DNA of 64,000 bases, taken from Mesorhizobium sp. NBSH29. GTDB taxonomy: Bacteria; Pseudomonadota; Alphaproteobacteria; Rhizobiales; Rhizobiaceae. Below are positions 46,234-56,700 of the stretch, piece after piece (the stretch's first letter is position 1; every line of letters starts with the position of its first letter). The notes below the pieces were generated by a model. The model saw only the letters and a program-made list of their open reading frames with translations. It had not been told where the DNA came from and ran no database searches. Location of the stretch: the NCBI RefSeq assembly GCF_015500055.1, contig NZ_CP045492.1:2738501-2802500 (forward strand), read 5' to 3'. Both the position numbers and the translations under genes were made by a program.

Positions 46234-46974
46234 ATGGCGATTGATGTTGGCTATATAAGTGCCGTGGGGGCAGGGGCCTTGTCGTTTCTGTCCCCTTGCG
46301 TCTTGCCTCTGGTGCCGCCCTATCTGTGCTATATGGCGGGTGTCTCGGTAGAAGATTTTCGCGCCGAGGCGACCGCGAAAGCTGGCGCGCGAAAAGCCCT
46401 GATTGCGGCATCGATTGCCTTCATCCTCGGCTTTTCCACCGTGTTTATCGCACTAGGTGCCGGTGCCTCGACGATTGGCCGACTGCTGCGCGTCTGGCAG
46501 GAGCCACTGGCGATCGTTGCCGGTGTTTTGATCATCCTGATGGGTCTCAATTTTCTGGGCGTCTTGCGTATCCCGCTCCTGTCGCGCGAAGCCCGCTTCC
46601 AGTCGAGTGGCAAACCGGCCAGCGCGCTTGCCGCCTATGTGATGGGTCTTGCCTTCGCCTTTGGTTGGACGCCGTGCATTGGCCCGGTACTCGGGCCGAT
46701 CCTGACTTTGGCCGGCGGGCGCGAAACCGTCGGTGAGGGCGCTCTTCTGCTCGCCGCCTACTCGCTCGGCCTTGGCATCCCGTTTTTGCTGGCTGCGCTT
46801 TTCTCTGGCGCCTTCATGCGCTTCCTGTCGCGTTTCCGGATGCATCTTGGACGCGTCGAGAAGGTGATGGGCGCGATGCTGGTGATAGCCGGAATTTTCT
46901 TCATCACCGGCGGCGTCCAGACGGCTTCATATTGGCTACTGGAAACCTTTCCGGTTCTGGGAACACTCGGCTGA
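46234..46974 (+). CDS. ccdA: Cytochrome c biogenesis protein CcdA
   Basis: CcdA (246 residues), a six-span inner-membrane protein that passes reducing power from cytoplasmic thioredoxin to periplasmic thiol proteins for cytochrome c maturation. The redox cysteines are C22 in SFLSPCVLPLVPPYL and C148 in AFGWTPCIGPVLGPIL, both in the characteristic proline-flanked contexts. Further spans follow to the end. The ATG at 46234 after AAAGAGAATC is preferred to upstream in-frame starts. No thioredoxin-like partner gene adjoins it in this window. Confidence 0.93.
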   Translation: MAIDVGYISAVGAGALSFLSPCVLPLVPPYLCYMAGVSVEDFRAEATAKAGARKALIAASIAFILGFSTVFIALGAGASTIGRLLRVWQEPLAIVAGVLIILMGLNFLGVLRIPLLSREARFQSSGKPASALAAYVMGLAFAFGWTPCIGPVLGPILTLAGGRETVGEGALLLAAYSLGLGIPFLLAALFSGAFMRFLSRFRMHLGRVEKVMGAMLVIAGIFFITGGVQTASYWLLETFPVLGTLG

Positions 46975-47048
46975 CGCGGCGGATTGGACGAATGTCTGGC
47001 CGGTGCTAAACATCGGAGCCCGAATCCTTCCGTTGCGGACTTTTGCCC

Positions 47049-48386
47049 ATGACCTCCAGAACCTGCCTGTCGATCATTCTTGCTGCCGGTGAGGGCACGC
47101 GGATGAAAAGCGCCAAACCCAAAGTGATGCATGAAATCGCCGGACTGCCGATGATTTCACATGTCATGGGGGCTGCCCAGGCAGCCGGTGCCGGCGATGT
47201 CGCGCTGGTGGTAGGCAATGGCGCAGAGGCAGTACTGAAAGCCGTGCCTGAAGGCACCGAACATGTTGTCCAACAGGAGCGGCTTGGCACCGCACATGCT
47301 GTACTTGCCGCGCGCGCGGCGATTGCGCGTGGCTATGATGATGTTCTGGTGATGTTTGGTGATACGCCGCTGGTTGAACCATCGGTACTGAACAGTGCCC
47401 GTGCCAGCCTTGCCAATGGTGCGGCGGTCGTGGTGATCGGGTTTCGGCCCGCCAATCCCGCCGGTTATGGGCGGCTGATCGAAGACGGCGAAAAGCTGGT
47501 CGCCATCCGTGAAGACAAGGATTGCTCCGAAGCAGAACGCGCGATTGATTTCTGCAACAGCGGCCTGATGGCCATGTCCGGGGCCGATGCGCTAAGCCTG
47601 CTGGACGCGGTCGGCAACGCCAACGCCAAGGGAGAATTCTATCTCACGGACGTTGTCGCCATTGCCAACCAGAATGGCCTGCCGGTGGTCGCGCTCGAAG
47701 CGAGTTATGAAAATGCGCTTGGCATCAATAACCGCGCTGAACTCGCCGAAGCTGAAGCGATCTGGCAGGCGCGTAAACGTCGCGCAATGATGCTTGATGG
47801 CGTCACGCTGACCGCGCCCGACACCGTGTTCTTTGCCCATGACACTGAGATCGCGGCTGATGCACTGATCGAGCCGCATGTCGTGTTCGGGCCCGGTGTA
47901 AAAATTACCGGCAATGCCAAAATCCGGGCATTTTCGCATCTTGAAGGCGCCACCGTCGGAGGCGGCTGCGAAGTCGGGCCCTATGCGCGGCTCAGGCCCG
48001 GTGCTGTTCTTGGCGCAAAAGCCAAGGTTGGCAATTTCTGCGAGGTCAAGAATGCCACTATCGAAGCCGGTGCCAAGGTCAACCATCTCTCCTATATCGG
48101 CGATGCGCGTGTCGGCGCAAACGCCAATATCGGCGCGGGAACCATCACCTGCAATTATGACGGCTACAGCAAGTTCATCACTGACATCGGGGCGAACGCT
48201 TTTGTTGGCTCGAATTCGGCGCTGGTCGCGCCCTTGAAGATCGGCGACGGCGCGTACATTGCCTCGGGCAGCGTGATTACCGAAGACGTGCCGGAAGATG
48301 CGCTGGCCTTTGGCCGGGCGCGGCAGAAAACATTGCCGGAGCGCGGTCGTCAGTTGCGCGAACGCAGGGCGGCCGCCAAGAAGTAA
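47049..48386 (+). CDS. glmU: Bifunctional GlmU: UDP-GlcNAc pyrophosphorylase / GlcN-1-P acetyltransferase
   Basis: GlmU (445 residues) makes UDP-N-acetylglucosamine for peptidoglycan and lipid A. The N-terminal nucleotidyltransferase begins [25 protein letters not shown] (G-x-G-T-R-M signature). The C-terminal left-handed beta-helix acetyltransferase (about 255-440) contains [21 protein letters not shown], here with DARVGAN, and a catalytic histidine region NHLSYIGD. The ATG at 47049 is chosen; an in-frame TTG lies two codons before it. glmS follows after 137 bases, so the two main amino-sugar genes are adjacent. Confidence 0.97.
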   Translation: MTSRTCLSIILAAGEGTRMKSAKPKVMHEIAGLPMISHVMGAAQAAGAGDVALVVGNGAEAVLKAVPEGTEHVVQQERLGTAHAVLAARAAIARGYDDVLVMFGDTPLVEPSVLNSARASLANGAAVVVIGFRPANPAGYGRLIEDGEKLVAIREDKDCSEAERAIDFCNSGLMAMSGADALSLLDAVGNANAKGEFYLTDVVAIANQNGLPVVALEASYENALGINNRAELAEAEAIWQARKRRAMMLDGVTLTAPDTVFFAHDTEIAADALIEPHVVFGPGVKITGNAKIRAFSHLEGATVGGGCEVGPYARLRPGAVLGAKAKVGNFCEVKNATIEAGAKVNHLSYIGDARVGANANIGAGTITCNYDGYSKFITDIGANAFVGSNSALVAPLKIGDGAYIASGSVITEDVPEDALAFGRARQKTLPERGRQLRERRAAAKK

Positions 48387-48523
48387 ATGCAGCCAATTTT
48401 TGCATCGGACATAAACGCGCCGGCAAGGTTCGTCTGATAGGAACCGAAACCATAAGTGATTTCTGCAGCGCGCAGACCTATGGCACTGCGCTGCAACACC
48501 ATTTCTCGTCGGGGGTTTTCTGA

Positions 48524-50347
48524 ATGTGCGGAATTGTCGGGATTGTCGGTCACAACGCCGTCGCGCCACTGATCGTCGATGCCCTCAAGCGGCTGGAATA
48601 TCGCGGCTATGATTCAGCTGGCGTGGCCACTGTCGAACAGGGGACGCTCGGCCGCAGGCGGGCCGAGGGCAAGTTGGTCAATCTAGAACGTCTGCTCGGC
48701 GCCGAGCCGCTCGCGGGCACAATCGGTATTGGACACACCCGGTGGGCTACCCATGGCGTGCCCAACGAGACCAACGCGCATCCGCATTTTTCGAACGGTG
48801 TTGCAGTCGTCCACAACGGCATTGTCGAAAACTTTGCCACGCTGCGCGATGAACTGATCGCTGATGGCTACGTGTTCACATCGCAGACCGACACCGAGGT
48901 GGTGGCCCATCTGGTGGCGCGCGAGCTGGCGCGCGGTGTTGCTCCGGTTGAGGCTGCCCACGCCACGTTGAAAAGGTTGGAAGGCGCATTTGCGCTGGCC
49001 ATCATGTTTGAAGGTGACGAAAACCTGATTGTCGGCGCACGCAGCGGTCCGCCGTTGGCTGTTGGCCATGGCGAGGGTGAAATGTTCCTGGGTTCCGATG
49101 CCATCGCGCTGGCACCCTTCACCAACTCCATCACCTATCTTGAGGATGGCGACTGGGCGGTGATACGCCGCGGTGGCGCGGAGATTTTTGACCTTTCCGG
49201 CAAACGCATGGAGCGCAAGCGCCAGACATCGCTTGGCACCGTGTTCATGGTCGACAAGGGCAACCGCCGCCACTTCATGGAGAAGGAAATCCATGAACAG
49301 CCGGAAGTCATATCGCACACGCTGGCGCATTATCTGGATTTCACCACCGACGGCCTGAAGCCGCTCGATCTGCCATTTGATTTCAAGACGCTGGAGCGCC
49401 TCGCCATCTCAGCTTGCGGAACCGCCTATCTCAGCGGTCTGGTCGGCAAATATTGGTTCGAGCGTCTCGCCCGCCTGCCGGTAGACATCGATATTGCGTC
49501 GGAGTTCCGCTATCGCGAAATGCCGATCTCCAAAAACAGCGCCGCCTTCTTTATCTCGCAATCAGGCGAGACCGCCGACACGCTGGCCTCGCTGCATTAT
49601 TGCCGCAGCCAGGGCGTGCCCATCGGCGCCATCGTCAATGTTCGCGAATCGACCATTGCGCGGGAATCCGATGTGGTGTTGCCCACACTGGCCGGCCCCG
49701 AAATCGGCGTTGCCTCGACAAAAGCGTTTACCTGTCAACTGGCCGTACTGGCCTCACTGGCGGTGCGCGCCGGCGTAGCGCGTGGCACCATTTCGCGCGA
49801 GCGTGAGAAGGAGCTTGTGCATCAGCTTTCCGAAACGCCGCGCTTTGCCAACCAGGTCTTGAAGCTGGAAGGCCAGATCGAGACGCTGGCGCGCGACCTG
49901 TCGCGCTACAACCATGTGCTCTATCTTGGTCGCGATACCAATTTCCCGCTCGCCATGGAAGGCGCGCTGAAGCTGAAGGAAATCTCCTACATTCACGCCG
50001 AGGGCTATGCCGCCGGCGAGTTGAAGCACGGTCCGATTGCGCTGATTGACGAGAACATGCCCGTTATCGTGATCGCGCCGCATGATCGCATCTTTGAAAA
50101 GACTGTGTCGAACATGCAGGAAGTGGCAGCTCGCGGCGGAAAGATAATCCTGATCACCGACCAGAAGGGCGCCAGCCAGGTCAGCCTAAAGACCTATGAG
50201 ACCATTGTCCTACCCGACGTGCCCGAAATCATCACTCCGATGATCTATGCGCTGCCGATCCAGATGCTGGCCTATCATACGGCGGTATTCATGGGCACGG
50301 ACGTCGACCAGCCGCGCAACCTGGCCAAGTCGGTGACGGTCGAATAA
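48524..50347 (+). CDS. glmS: Glutamine-fructose-6-phosphate aminotransferase (isomerising)
   Basis: GlmS (607 residues), the entry step of amino-sugar synthesis, makes glucosamine 6-phosphate from fructose 6-phosphate and glutamine. MCGIVGIVG places the nucleophile C2 at the N-terminus after Met removal. The glutaminase domain includes GIGHTRWATHG. Two SIS domains follow with FFISQSGETADTLASL and FKHGPIALI-type sequence (here ELKHGPIALID), and the protein ends DQPRNLAKSVTVE as in all GlmS. No glmS ribozyme core was recognised upstream, as expected outside Gram-positive bacteria. Confidence 0.98.
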   Translation: MCGIVGIVGHNAVAPLIVDALKRLEYRGYDSAGVATVEQGTLGRRRAEGKLVNLERLLGAEPLAGTIGIGHTRWATHGVPNETNAHPHFSNGVAVVHNGIVENFATLRDELIADGYVFTSQTDTEVVAHLVARELARGVAPVEAAHATLKRLEGAFALAIMFEGDENLIVGARSGPPLAVGHGEGEMFLGSDAIALAPFTNSITYLEDGDWAVIRRGGAEIFDLSGKRMERKRQTSLGTVFMVDKGNRRHFMEKEIHEQPEVISHTLAHYLDFTTDGLKPLDLPFDFKTLERLAISACGTAYLSGLVGKYWFERLARLPVDIDIASEFRYREMPISKNSAAFFISQSGETADTLASLHYCRSQGVPIGAIVNVRESTIARESDVVLPTLAGPEIGVASTKAFTCQLAVLASLAVRAGVARGTISREREKELVHQLSETPRFANQVLKLEGQIETLARDLSRYNHVLYLGRDTNFPLAMEGALKLKEISYIHAEGYAAGELKHGPIALIDENMPVIVIAPHDRIFEKTVSNMQEVAARGGKIILITDQKGASQVSLKTYETIVLPDVPEIITPMIYALPIQMLAYHTAVFMGTDVDQPRNLAKSVTVE

Positions 50348-50435
50348 AAGACCGTCGCACGCCCGTTACAATTTGCCCTTCAATGTTGGCGTCGCCGCGC
50401 TATTTCTGTGCTGCGCACAATGGTATTGATGGGCG

Positions 50436-51218
50436 ATGGCAAAGACATCACATTCCAGATCGGCGATGATGAAACTCAGGAATTACTTCCTGACAGGCAT
50501 CATCATATCTGCACCGCTCGCGATCACGGCCTATTTGTCGTGGAGCATAGTCCACTGGGTAGATTCCTGGGTAAAGCCCTACATCCCGTACCGCTATAAT
50601 CCTGACCATTATCTGCCGTTTGCGGTACCTGGTTTCGGGCTGATCGTGGCGCTAGTTGTCATCACAGCAATCGGGTTCCTGACCGCCAATTTCATCGGTC
50701 GCACAGTTGTGGGTGCTGGTGAAAAGCTACTCAACCGCATGCCGCTGGTGCGCAATGTCTATAGCGGGCTAAAGCAGATTTTCGAGACAGTGCTGGCCCA
50801 CCGGACCGAACTCTTCAACCGGGTCGGCCTGTTTGAATATCCCCGCAAGGGTGCCTGGTCGATTGTTTTCATCGCTTCTCAGGAAGACAATGAGATCTCG
50901 GATGCGCTCGAACCGCATGAGGGCAAGACCATTGCCGTCTTCCGCCCGATCACACCCAATGTGACGACCGGCTATCTACTCTATGTCAAGGAATCGGACG
51001 TCATTCCGCTCGAAATGACGGTCGAGGAAGCAGCCAAGTTACTGATTTCGGCTGGCCTCGTAGGACCGGAATATCGCAACAAAACAAAAGAGTTAGCTAA
51101 ACAAGCTCGAGCTAACGTAGAACATGAGAAGCCGGCTTTGGAACCCGCAAGGCCGGTTGCCGAGAAGGCTCAGCCGGCGCGCAGAAGGCGCACAGCATCG
51201 TCGCGCCCGAAGAGATAG
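50436..51218 (+). CDS. DUF502 inner-membrane protein
   Basis: A DUF502 protein of 260 residues (250 if translation begins at the ATG at 50466). Two membrane segments are visible (YFLTGIIISAPLAITAYLSW and VPGFGLIVALVVITAIGFLTANF). The conserved cytoplasmic part contains LNRMPLVRNVYSGLKQIFETVL, FEYPRKGAWSIVFIAS and TTGYLLYVKESDVIPLEMTVEEAAKLLISAGL, all hallmarks of the family. Its function is not established in bacteria. The last 40 residues are Ala/Pro/Arg-rich. The final 49 bases overlap the 3' end of the convergent recG gene. Confidence 0.85.
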   Translation: MAKTSHSRSAMMKLRNYFLTGIIISAPLAITAYLSWSIVHWVDSWVKPYIPYRYNPDHYLPFAVPGFGLIVALVVITAIGFLTANFIGRTVVGAGEKLLNRMPLVRNVYSGLKQIFETVLAHRTELFNRVGLFEYPRKGAWSIVFIASQEDNEISDALEPHEGKTIAVFRPITPNVTTGYLLYVKESDVIPLEMTVEEAAKLLISAGLVGPEYRNKTKELAKQARANVEHEKPALEPARPVAEKAQPARRRRTASSRPKR

Positions 51219-53281
51219 AGCAGCATCCGGATCGCTTCGCCGCGTTCGCTTTCGAGCCCCGGATCGCGCGCCAGAATAAGCCTTGCCTCGTCGCGCGCAC
51301 TCTCCAGCATGTCGGCGTGAAACTCGATCCGGGCCACCTGAAAACCCGGCGTCCCGGACTGGCGGGTGCCCAACAATTCGCCTTCGCCGCGCAGCTTCAA
51401 GTCCTCTTCCGAAATCCGAAAACCGTCCTCGGTCTCACGCATCACCGACAGGCGCTGGTGGGCAGTTTCGCCGAGCGGGTCTTTGTACAGCAGCACGCAG
51501 GACGAAGGTTTTGATCCGCGCCCGACGCGGCCGCGCAACTGGTGAAGTTGAGCCAGCCCGAATCGCTCGGCGTGTTCGATAACAATTACCGTCGCGTCCG
51601 GAACGTCGACACCGACCTCAATGACAGTCGTGGCCACCAGAATACGCGTTGTGCCGCCCTTGAAGGCGGCCATCGCCGCATCTTTTTCGGAACCCTTCAT
51701 GCGACCGTGCACCAGGCCCACCGCATCACCGAACACATCGCGCAGCGATTGAAACCGTTCCTCGGCAGACATCAGTTTGAGCTCTTCCGATTCTTCCACC
51801 AGAGGACAGATCCAGTAGACTTTTTGGCCTGAGCTGATCGCCTCGCCCATGCGTTGAACAAGCTCGTCCAGCCGTTCAAGCGGCAGGGTGACGGTTCGGA
51901 TCGGTTGGCGGCCGGCCGGCTTTTCGGTCAGCCGCGAGACATCCATGTCGCCAAAGGCGGTCAGCACGAGCGTGCGCGGGATCGGTGTCGCCGTCATCAC
52001 CAGCATGTCGGGCGCTTCGCCCTTGGCGGTGATAGCGAGCCGCTGATGCACGCCAAAACGGTGTTGTTCGTCGACGATGGCAAGCGCCAGGTCATGATAG
52101 ACCACCGGCTCCTGAAACAGGGCATGGGTGCCGACGACAATGTTGATGCGCCCATCGGCCAGGCCTGCCAGAACGTCTACGCGGTCGCGGCCTTTTTCGC
52201 GTCCGGTGAGGATGGCGACGGTGAGCCCGGCCTGTTCGGCCAGCGGGGCAATGGTGTCCAGATGCTGGCGTGCCAGAATCTCGGTCGGCGCCATCAGGGC
52301 GGCCTGTCCGCCGGCTTCCACAGCCTGCGCCATCGCCAGCAGCGCCACCACCGTCTTGCCCGAGCCTACATCGCCCTGCAGCAGGCGCAGCATGCGGTCG
52401 GGGCTCGCCAGATCGGCGCTGATCTCAGCCAGCGCCTGTTCCTGCGATGCGGTTAGCAGATAGGGCAGGGCATCGCGTAGACGGCTGGCAAGTTGCCCAT
52501 CTCCAACCAGCGGTCGTCCTGTCAGCGTGCGCTTGGTAGCCCGCAACAGCGCAAGCGCGATCTGGCCGGCCAGGAATTCGTCATAGGCAAGCCGCCGCCA
52601 TGCCGGCGCCTCCGGTGATACATCCTCGGGCTCTTCTGGCCGATGCAGATGGGCCAATGACGCGGCAAAGGACGAGAAGCCGAGCCGACCAAGCGTCTCG
52701 CGCTCCAGCCATTCGGGCAGGTCCGGCAGGCGTACCAGGGATTGGGAGATGGCGCGGCGCAGCACTTTAGCCGACAGTCCGGCGGTCAGCGGATAGACCG
52801 GCTCCACCATCAGCAGACTGTTTTCCTCATCGCCGGCCAGTGCGATATGGTCGGGATGCACCATGCTCGGCCGCCCGTTGAACCACTCCATCCGCCCGGA
52901 GACGACAACCTGCTCACCGACCGGCATGGTCTTTTCCAGCCACGCCTGATGGCCGCGGAAGAAGGTCAACGCGATCTCGCCGGTCTCGTCATGGGCAAAC
53001 ACGCGGTAGGGCACCTGCTTGTTGCCGCGTGGCGGTGGCTGGTGGCGGTCAACGCGCAGGTCGAGAGTCACAATAGTGCCACTCGCAGCACCGGCGATGC
53101 CTGGCCGGTGACGCCGATCGATGACCGAATGGGGCAGTGTAAACAACAGGTCGGCCGCTCTGGCGGCGCGGTCGTGCACACCTGCCGGCACCACTTTTTC
53201 GATCATATCGGCGACTTTTGGCCCGACACCCTCCAGCGAGGTGACCGGCGCAAACAGTGGATCAAGCACAGTCGGACGCAT
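51170..53281 (-). CDS. recG: ATP-dependent DNA helicase RecG
   Basis: RecG (703 residues) remodels stalled replication forks and Holliday junctions. The N-terminal wedge/OB domain (about 15-160) is followed by the SF2 motor. Walker A is GDVGSGKT at 303-310, motif II is the DEQH box in IVDEQHRFGVHQR, motif III is MTATPIPRTL, and motif VI is QLRGRVGRG. The C-terminal TRG region includes LRGEGELLGTRQSG. It is divergent from sdhE-mfd, so two fork/lesion-processing motors sit back to back. Its 3' end overlaps the DUF502 gene. Confidence 0.97.
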   Translation of the reverse strand: MRPTVLDPLFAPVTSLEGVGPKVADMIEKVVPAGVHDRAARAADLLFTLPHSVIDRRHRPGIAGAASGTIVTLDLRVDRHQPPPRGNKQVPYRVFAHDETGEIALTFFRGHQAWLEKTMPVGEQVVVSGRMEWFNGRPSMVHPDHIALAGDEENSLLMVEPVYPLTAGLSAKVLRRAISQSLVRLPDLPEWLERETLGRLGFSSFAASLAHLHRPEEPEDVSPEAPAWRRLAYDEFLAGQIALALLRATKRTLTGRPLVGDGQLASRLRDALPYLLTASQEQALAEISADLASPDRMLRLLQGDVGSGKTVVALLAMAQAVEAGGQAALMAPTEILARQHLDTIAPLAEQAGLTVAILTGREKGRDRVDVLAGLADGRINIVVGTHALFQEPVVYHDLALAIVDEQHRFGVHQRLAITAKGEAPDMLVMTATPIPRTLVLTAFGDMDVSRLTEKPAGRQPIRTVTLPLERLDELVQRMGEAISSGQKVYWICPLVEESEELKLMSAEERFQSLRDVFGDAVGLVHGRMKGSEKDAAMAAFKGGTTRILVATTVIEVGVDVPDATVIVIEHAERFGLAQLHQLRGRVGRGSKPSSCVLLYKDPLGETAHQRLSVMRETEDGFRISEEDLKLRGEGELLGTRQSGTPGFQVARIEFHADMLESARDEARLILARDPGLESERGEAIRMLLYLFGRDDAVRLLRAG

Positions 53282-53429
53282 CAGCGGACGCTACCGGCAA
53301 CGGGCAATAATGGGGCGATGTCAGGAACCTCGAACATGCTGCGGACATTAGGCGGCATTGCTGTCGTTGCAAGGCTGACAGCGCCACCTTTCCACGCTAT
53401 ATGCGCCGCAACTGACGAGGAAACCGATA

Positions 53430-53717
53430 ATGACCGGCATGACGCGATCGAGCGCGGGACTGGACGCGCGGCGCAGAAAACTTCTGTTCCGCTCCTGGCA
53501 TCGCGGCATGCGCGAGATGGACCTGATTTTTGGGCGCTTTGCCGATGCAAGGATTGAGGAACTGACGGACGCCGAGCTCGCTGACTATGAGGCGCTGCTG
53601 GACATATCTGATACCGACATGCTGCCCTGGATCACCGGTGAAAAGCCGGCTCCCGAAACGCTAGCCATGGGCGTCCTGGCCCAGATCATCACCTTTCGGC
53701 GGACGCTGCACCCGTGA
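53430..53717 (+). CDS. sdhE: FAD assembly factor SdhE (succinate dehydrogenase assembly factor 2)
   Basis: A 95-residue cytoplasmic protein that promotes covalent attachment of FAD to the succinate dehydrogenase flavoprotein subunit. The conserved RGMREMD motif (RGxxE, residues 25-31) and the helical sequence LTDAELADYEALLDISDTDMLPWITG are diagnostic of the SdhE/Sdh5 family. Its stop overlaps the GTG start of mfd (GTGA at 53714-53717). Adjacency to recG and mfd recurs in Rhizobiales as far as I recall, with no obvious functional link. Confidence 0.93.
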   Translation: MTGMTRSSAGLDARRRKLLFRSWHRGMREMDLIFGRFADARIEELTDAELADYEALLDISDTDMLPWITGEKPAPETLAMGVLAQIITFRRTLHP

Positions 53718-56700
53718 TAGCGCCCAAAAGTTTCATCGACCCCATCGGCCTGACCAAAAAACCAGGGTCCGGCCGTGCCATTCTTGACGGCGTGGCGGAT
53801 GGCTACGAGGCCTTTGCGCTGGCGCCCATTGCTGCCGAGATCGGCGGTGAGGGGCCAGTGGTCTTCGTGGCGCGCGATGGCCAGCGGCTGCCGGGGATTG
53901 CCGAGGCGCTGGCCTTTGCCGCGCCCGAACTGCCGATACTGGAATTTCCGGCCTGGGATTGTTTGCCCTACGACCGCGTGTCGCCGGCTGCCGATGCAGC
54001 AGCACGTCGGCTTGAAGCGCTGGCATCGATGATTGCGCTGAAGCGCACTCCGCACCGCGCCATTATCCTCACCACCGCCAATGCTATCCTGCAGCGCATT
54101 CCGCCTGCCGCAAGCATAGAGGCGCAAACATTCCAGGCAAAACCTGGCAACTCCGTCGACATGAACCAGCTTGCTGCGCGGCTGGAAACCTCCGGGTTCG
54201 AGCGCGTCGGCACGGTGCGCGAGGTCGGCGAATATGCCGTACGCGGCGGTATTCTGGACCTGTTTGTGCCCGGCTCGCCTGAGCCGTTGCGGCTCGATTT
54301 CTTTGGCGACACGCTCGAATCGATCCGCTCCTTCGATGTGGCTACGCAGCTGACAACAGCGCAGCGCAAAAGCGTCACCCTACAGGCGATGAGTGAGGTG
54401 GCGCTGACACCAGAGACGATCAGCCGCTTTCGCCGCTCCTATATCGAGGCGTTTGGCGCGCCATCACGTGATGACGGTCTCTATGCCGCCGTCTCCGAAG
54501 GCCGGCGCTTTGCCGGTATGGAGCACTGGCTGCCCTTCTTTTACGAGCGACTCGAAACGATTTTTGACTATGTTCAGGGCGCGCCGGTCATCTTTGACCA
54601 TCTGGCCCGCGAGGCGCTGAGCGAGCGCCACACGCTGATCCTCGAATACTACGATGCGCGCAAGCGCGGTGCGGACGGTGCCCTGAAGGATGCCGTGCCC
54701 TACAAACCGGTAGCGCCGGACCTGCTCTATCTGTCGCCGGAGAATCTCGCCACGGGGCTCGCCGAACGCCGGGAGGTCGAGTTCACGCCGTTTGATGCGC
54801 CGGATGGCGGAGCCGCCAAGGTGTATCATGCCGGCTCAAGGCCGGGACGCAGCTTTGCCGAAGTGCGCGCGGACCCTTCGGCAAATGTATTCGATGCGGT
54901 TGTCACCCATATTTCCGAGAGCCGTGCTGCGGGCCAGCGCGTCGTGGTTGCGGGTTGGACGGAAGGATCGCTCGACCGCCTGACGCAGATTTTGGAAGAA
55001 CATCACCTCGGCAATCTCGCCCGCGTCGAGACGCTGGCCGATGTGGCGAAGCTGGAAGCGGGGCAGGCGGGTCTTGCTGTTCTGCCAATCGAAAACGGCT
55101 TTGAAGCTCAAAAATTCACCATCGTTGCCGAGCAGGATATTTTGGGCGACCGGCTGGTGCGGCGCAAAAAGAAAAAGCGCGCTTCCGATTTCATCTCCGA
55201 GGTCGCGTCACTGGCAGCAGGCGACATTGTCGTTCATGCCGATCACGGTATTGGCCGTTTCATCGGGTTGCGCACCATCGAGGCGATGGGCGCGCCGCAT
55301 GATTGCGTCGAGATCCATTATGCCGGCGACGACCGCCTGTTCCTGCCTGTTGAAAACATCGACCTTCTGTCGCGCTTCGGTTCGGATACTTCCGAGGCAA
55401 CACTGGACAGACTCGGTGGCGGCGCCTGGCAGTCGCGCAAGGCGAAGCTGAAGAAGCGCTTGCTTGAAATGGCCGGCCAACTGATCCGCATCGCCGCCGA
55501 AAGGCAGATGCGCGTCGCCCCCGCCATGCGCCCGGCGGAAGGCATTTATGGCGAGTTCGCCGCGCGCTTCCCCTATGAGGAAACCGAAGACCAGCAAAAC
55601 GCCATTGATGCGGTGGTGGACGACCTTGGCGCCGGCAAACCGATGGACCGGTTGATCTGCGGCGATGTTGGCTTCGGCAAGACCGAAGTCGCCCTGCGCG
55701 CTGCCTTCGTGGCAGCGCTGGAAGGGTTTCAGGTTGCCGTTGTCGTTCCGACCACACTTCTGGCGCGCCAACACTTCAAGACCTTTTCGCAGCGTTTTGC
55801 CGGGCTGCCGATCCGCGTGCGTCAAGCCTCACGGCTTGTGGGCGCAAAAGAACTAGCCGAAACCAAAAAGGGCATCTCCGAAGGAACGGTAGACATTGTC
55901 GTCGGCACGCACGCCCTGCTCGGCAGCGGGATTTCGTTCAAACATCTTGGCCTGCTGATCATCGATGAGGAGCAGCATTTTGGGGTCAAGCACAAAGAAC
56001 GGCTGAAGGATCTCAAGAGCGACGTCCATGTCCTGACGCTTTCAGCGACGCCGATCCCGCGCACTTTGCAGCTTGCTCTGACCGGTGTGCGCGAACTGTC
56101 GCTGATCGCAACGCCGCCGGTGGACCGGATGGCGGTGCGTACCTTCATCTCGCCGTTTGATCCGCTGGTGATCCGCGAGACTCTTTTGCGCGAGCGCTAT
56201 CGCGGTGGCCACAGTTTTTATGTCGTACCGCGCATTTCAGACCTCGATGAGGTGCACCGCTTCCTGAAAGAACAGGTTCCGGAGCTGAAGGTCGGCGTCG
56301 CCAACGGCCAGATGGCGGCGGGCGAACTCGAAGACATCATGAACGCCTTCTATGACGGCCAGTTTGATGTACTGCTGTCGACCACCATCGTGGAGTCCGG
56401 TCTCGATATCCCAACTGCGAACACGCTGATCGTCCACCGGGCCGATATGTTCGGCCTGGCCCAGCTCTACCAGCTGCGCGGCCGCGTCGGACGCTCGAAA
56501 GTACGCGCCTATGCATTGTTCACCCTGCCGGCGAACCGCAAAATGACGGATATGGCCGAGCGTCGGCTGAAAGTGCTGCAATCCCTCGACACGCTGGGCG
56601 CCGGCTTCCAGCTTGCCAGCCACGATCTTGATATTCGCGGCGCCGGCAATCTGTTGGGCGAAGAACAGTCTGGCCATATCAAGGAAGTCGGCTTCGAGCT

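Noticed and set aside
48387-48523. Possible glmS ribozyme before glmS
   Set aside because: The 137-base gap shows no double-pseudoknot core that I can recognise, and the ribozyme is known mainly from Gram-positive bacteria.
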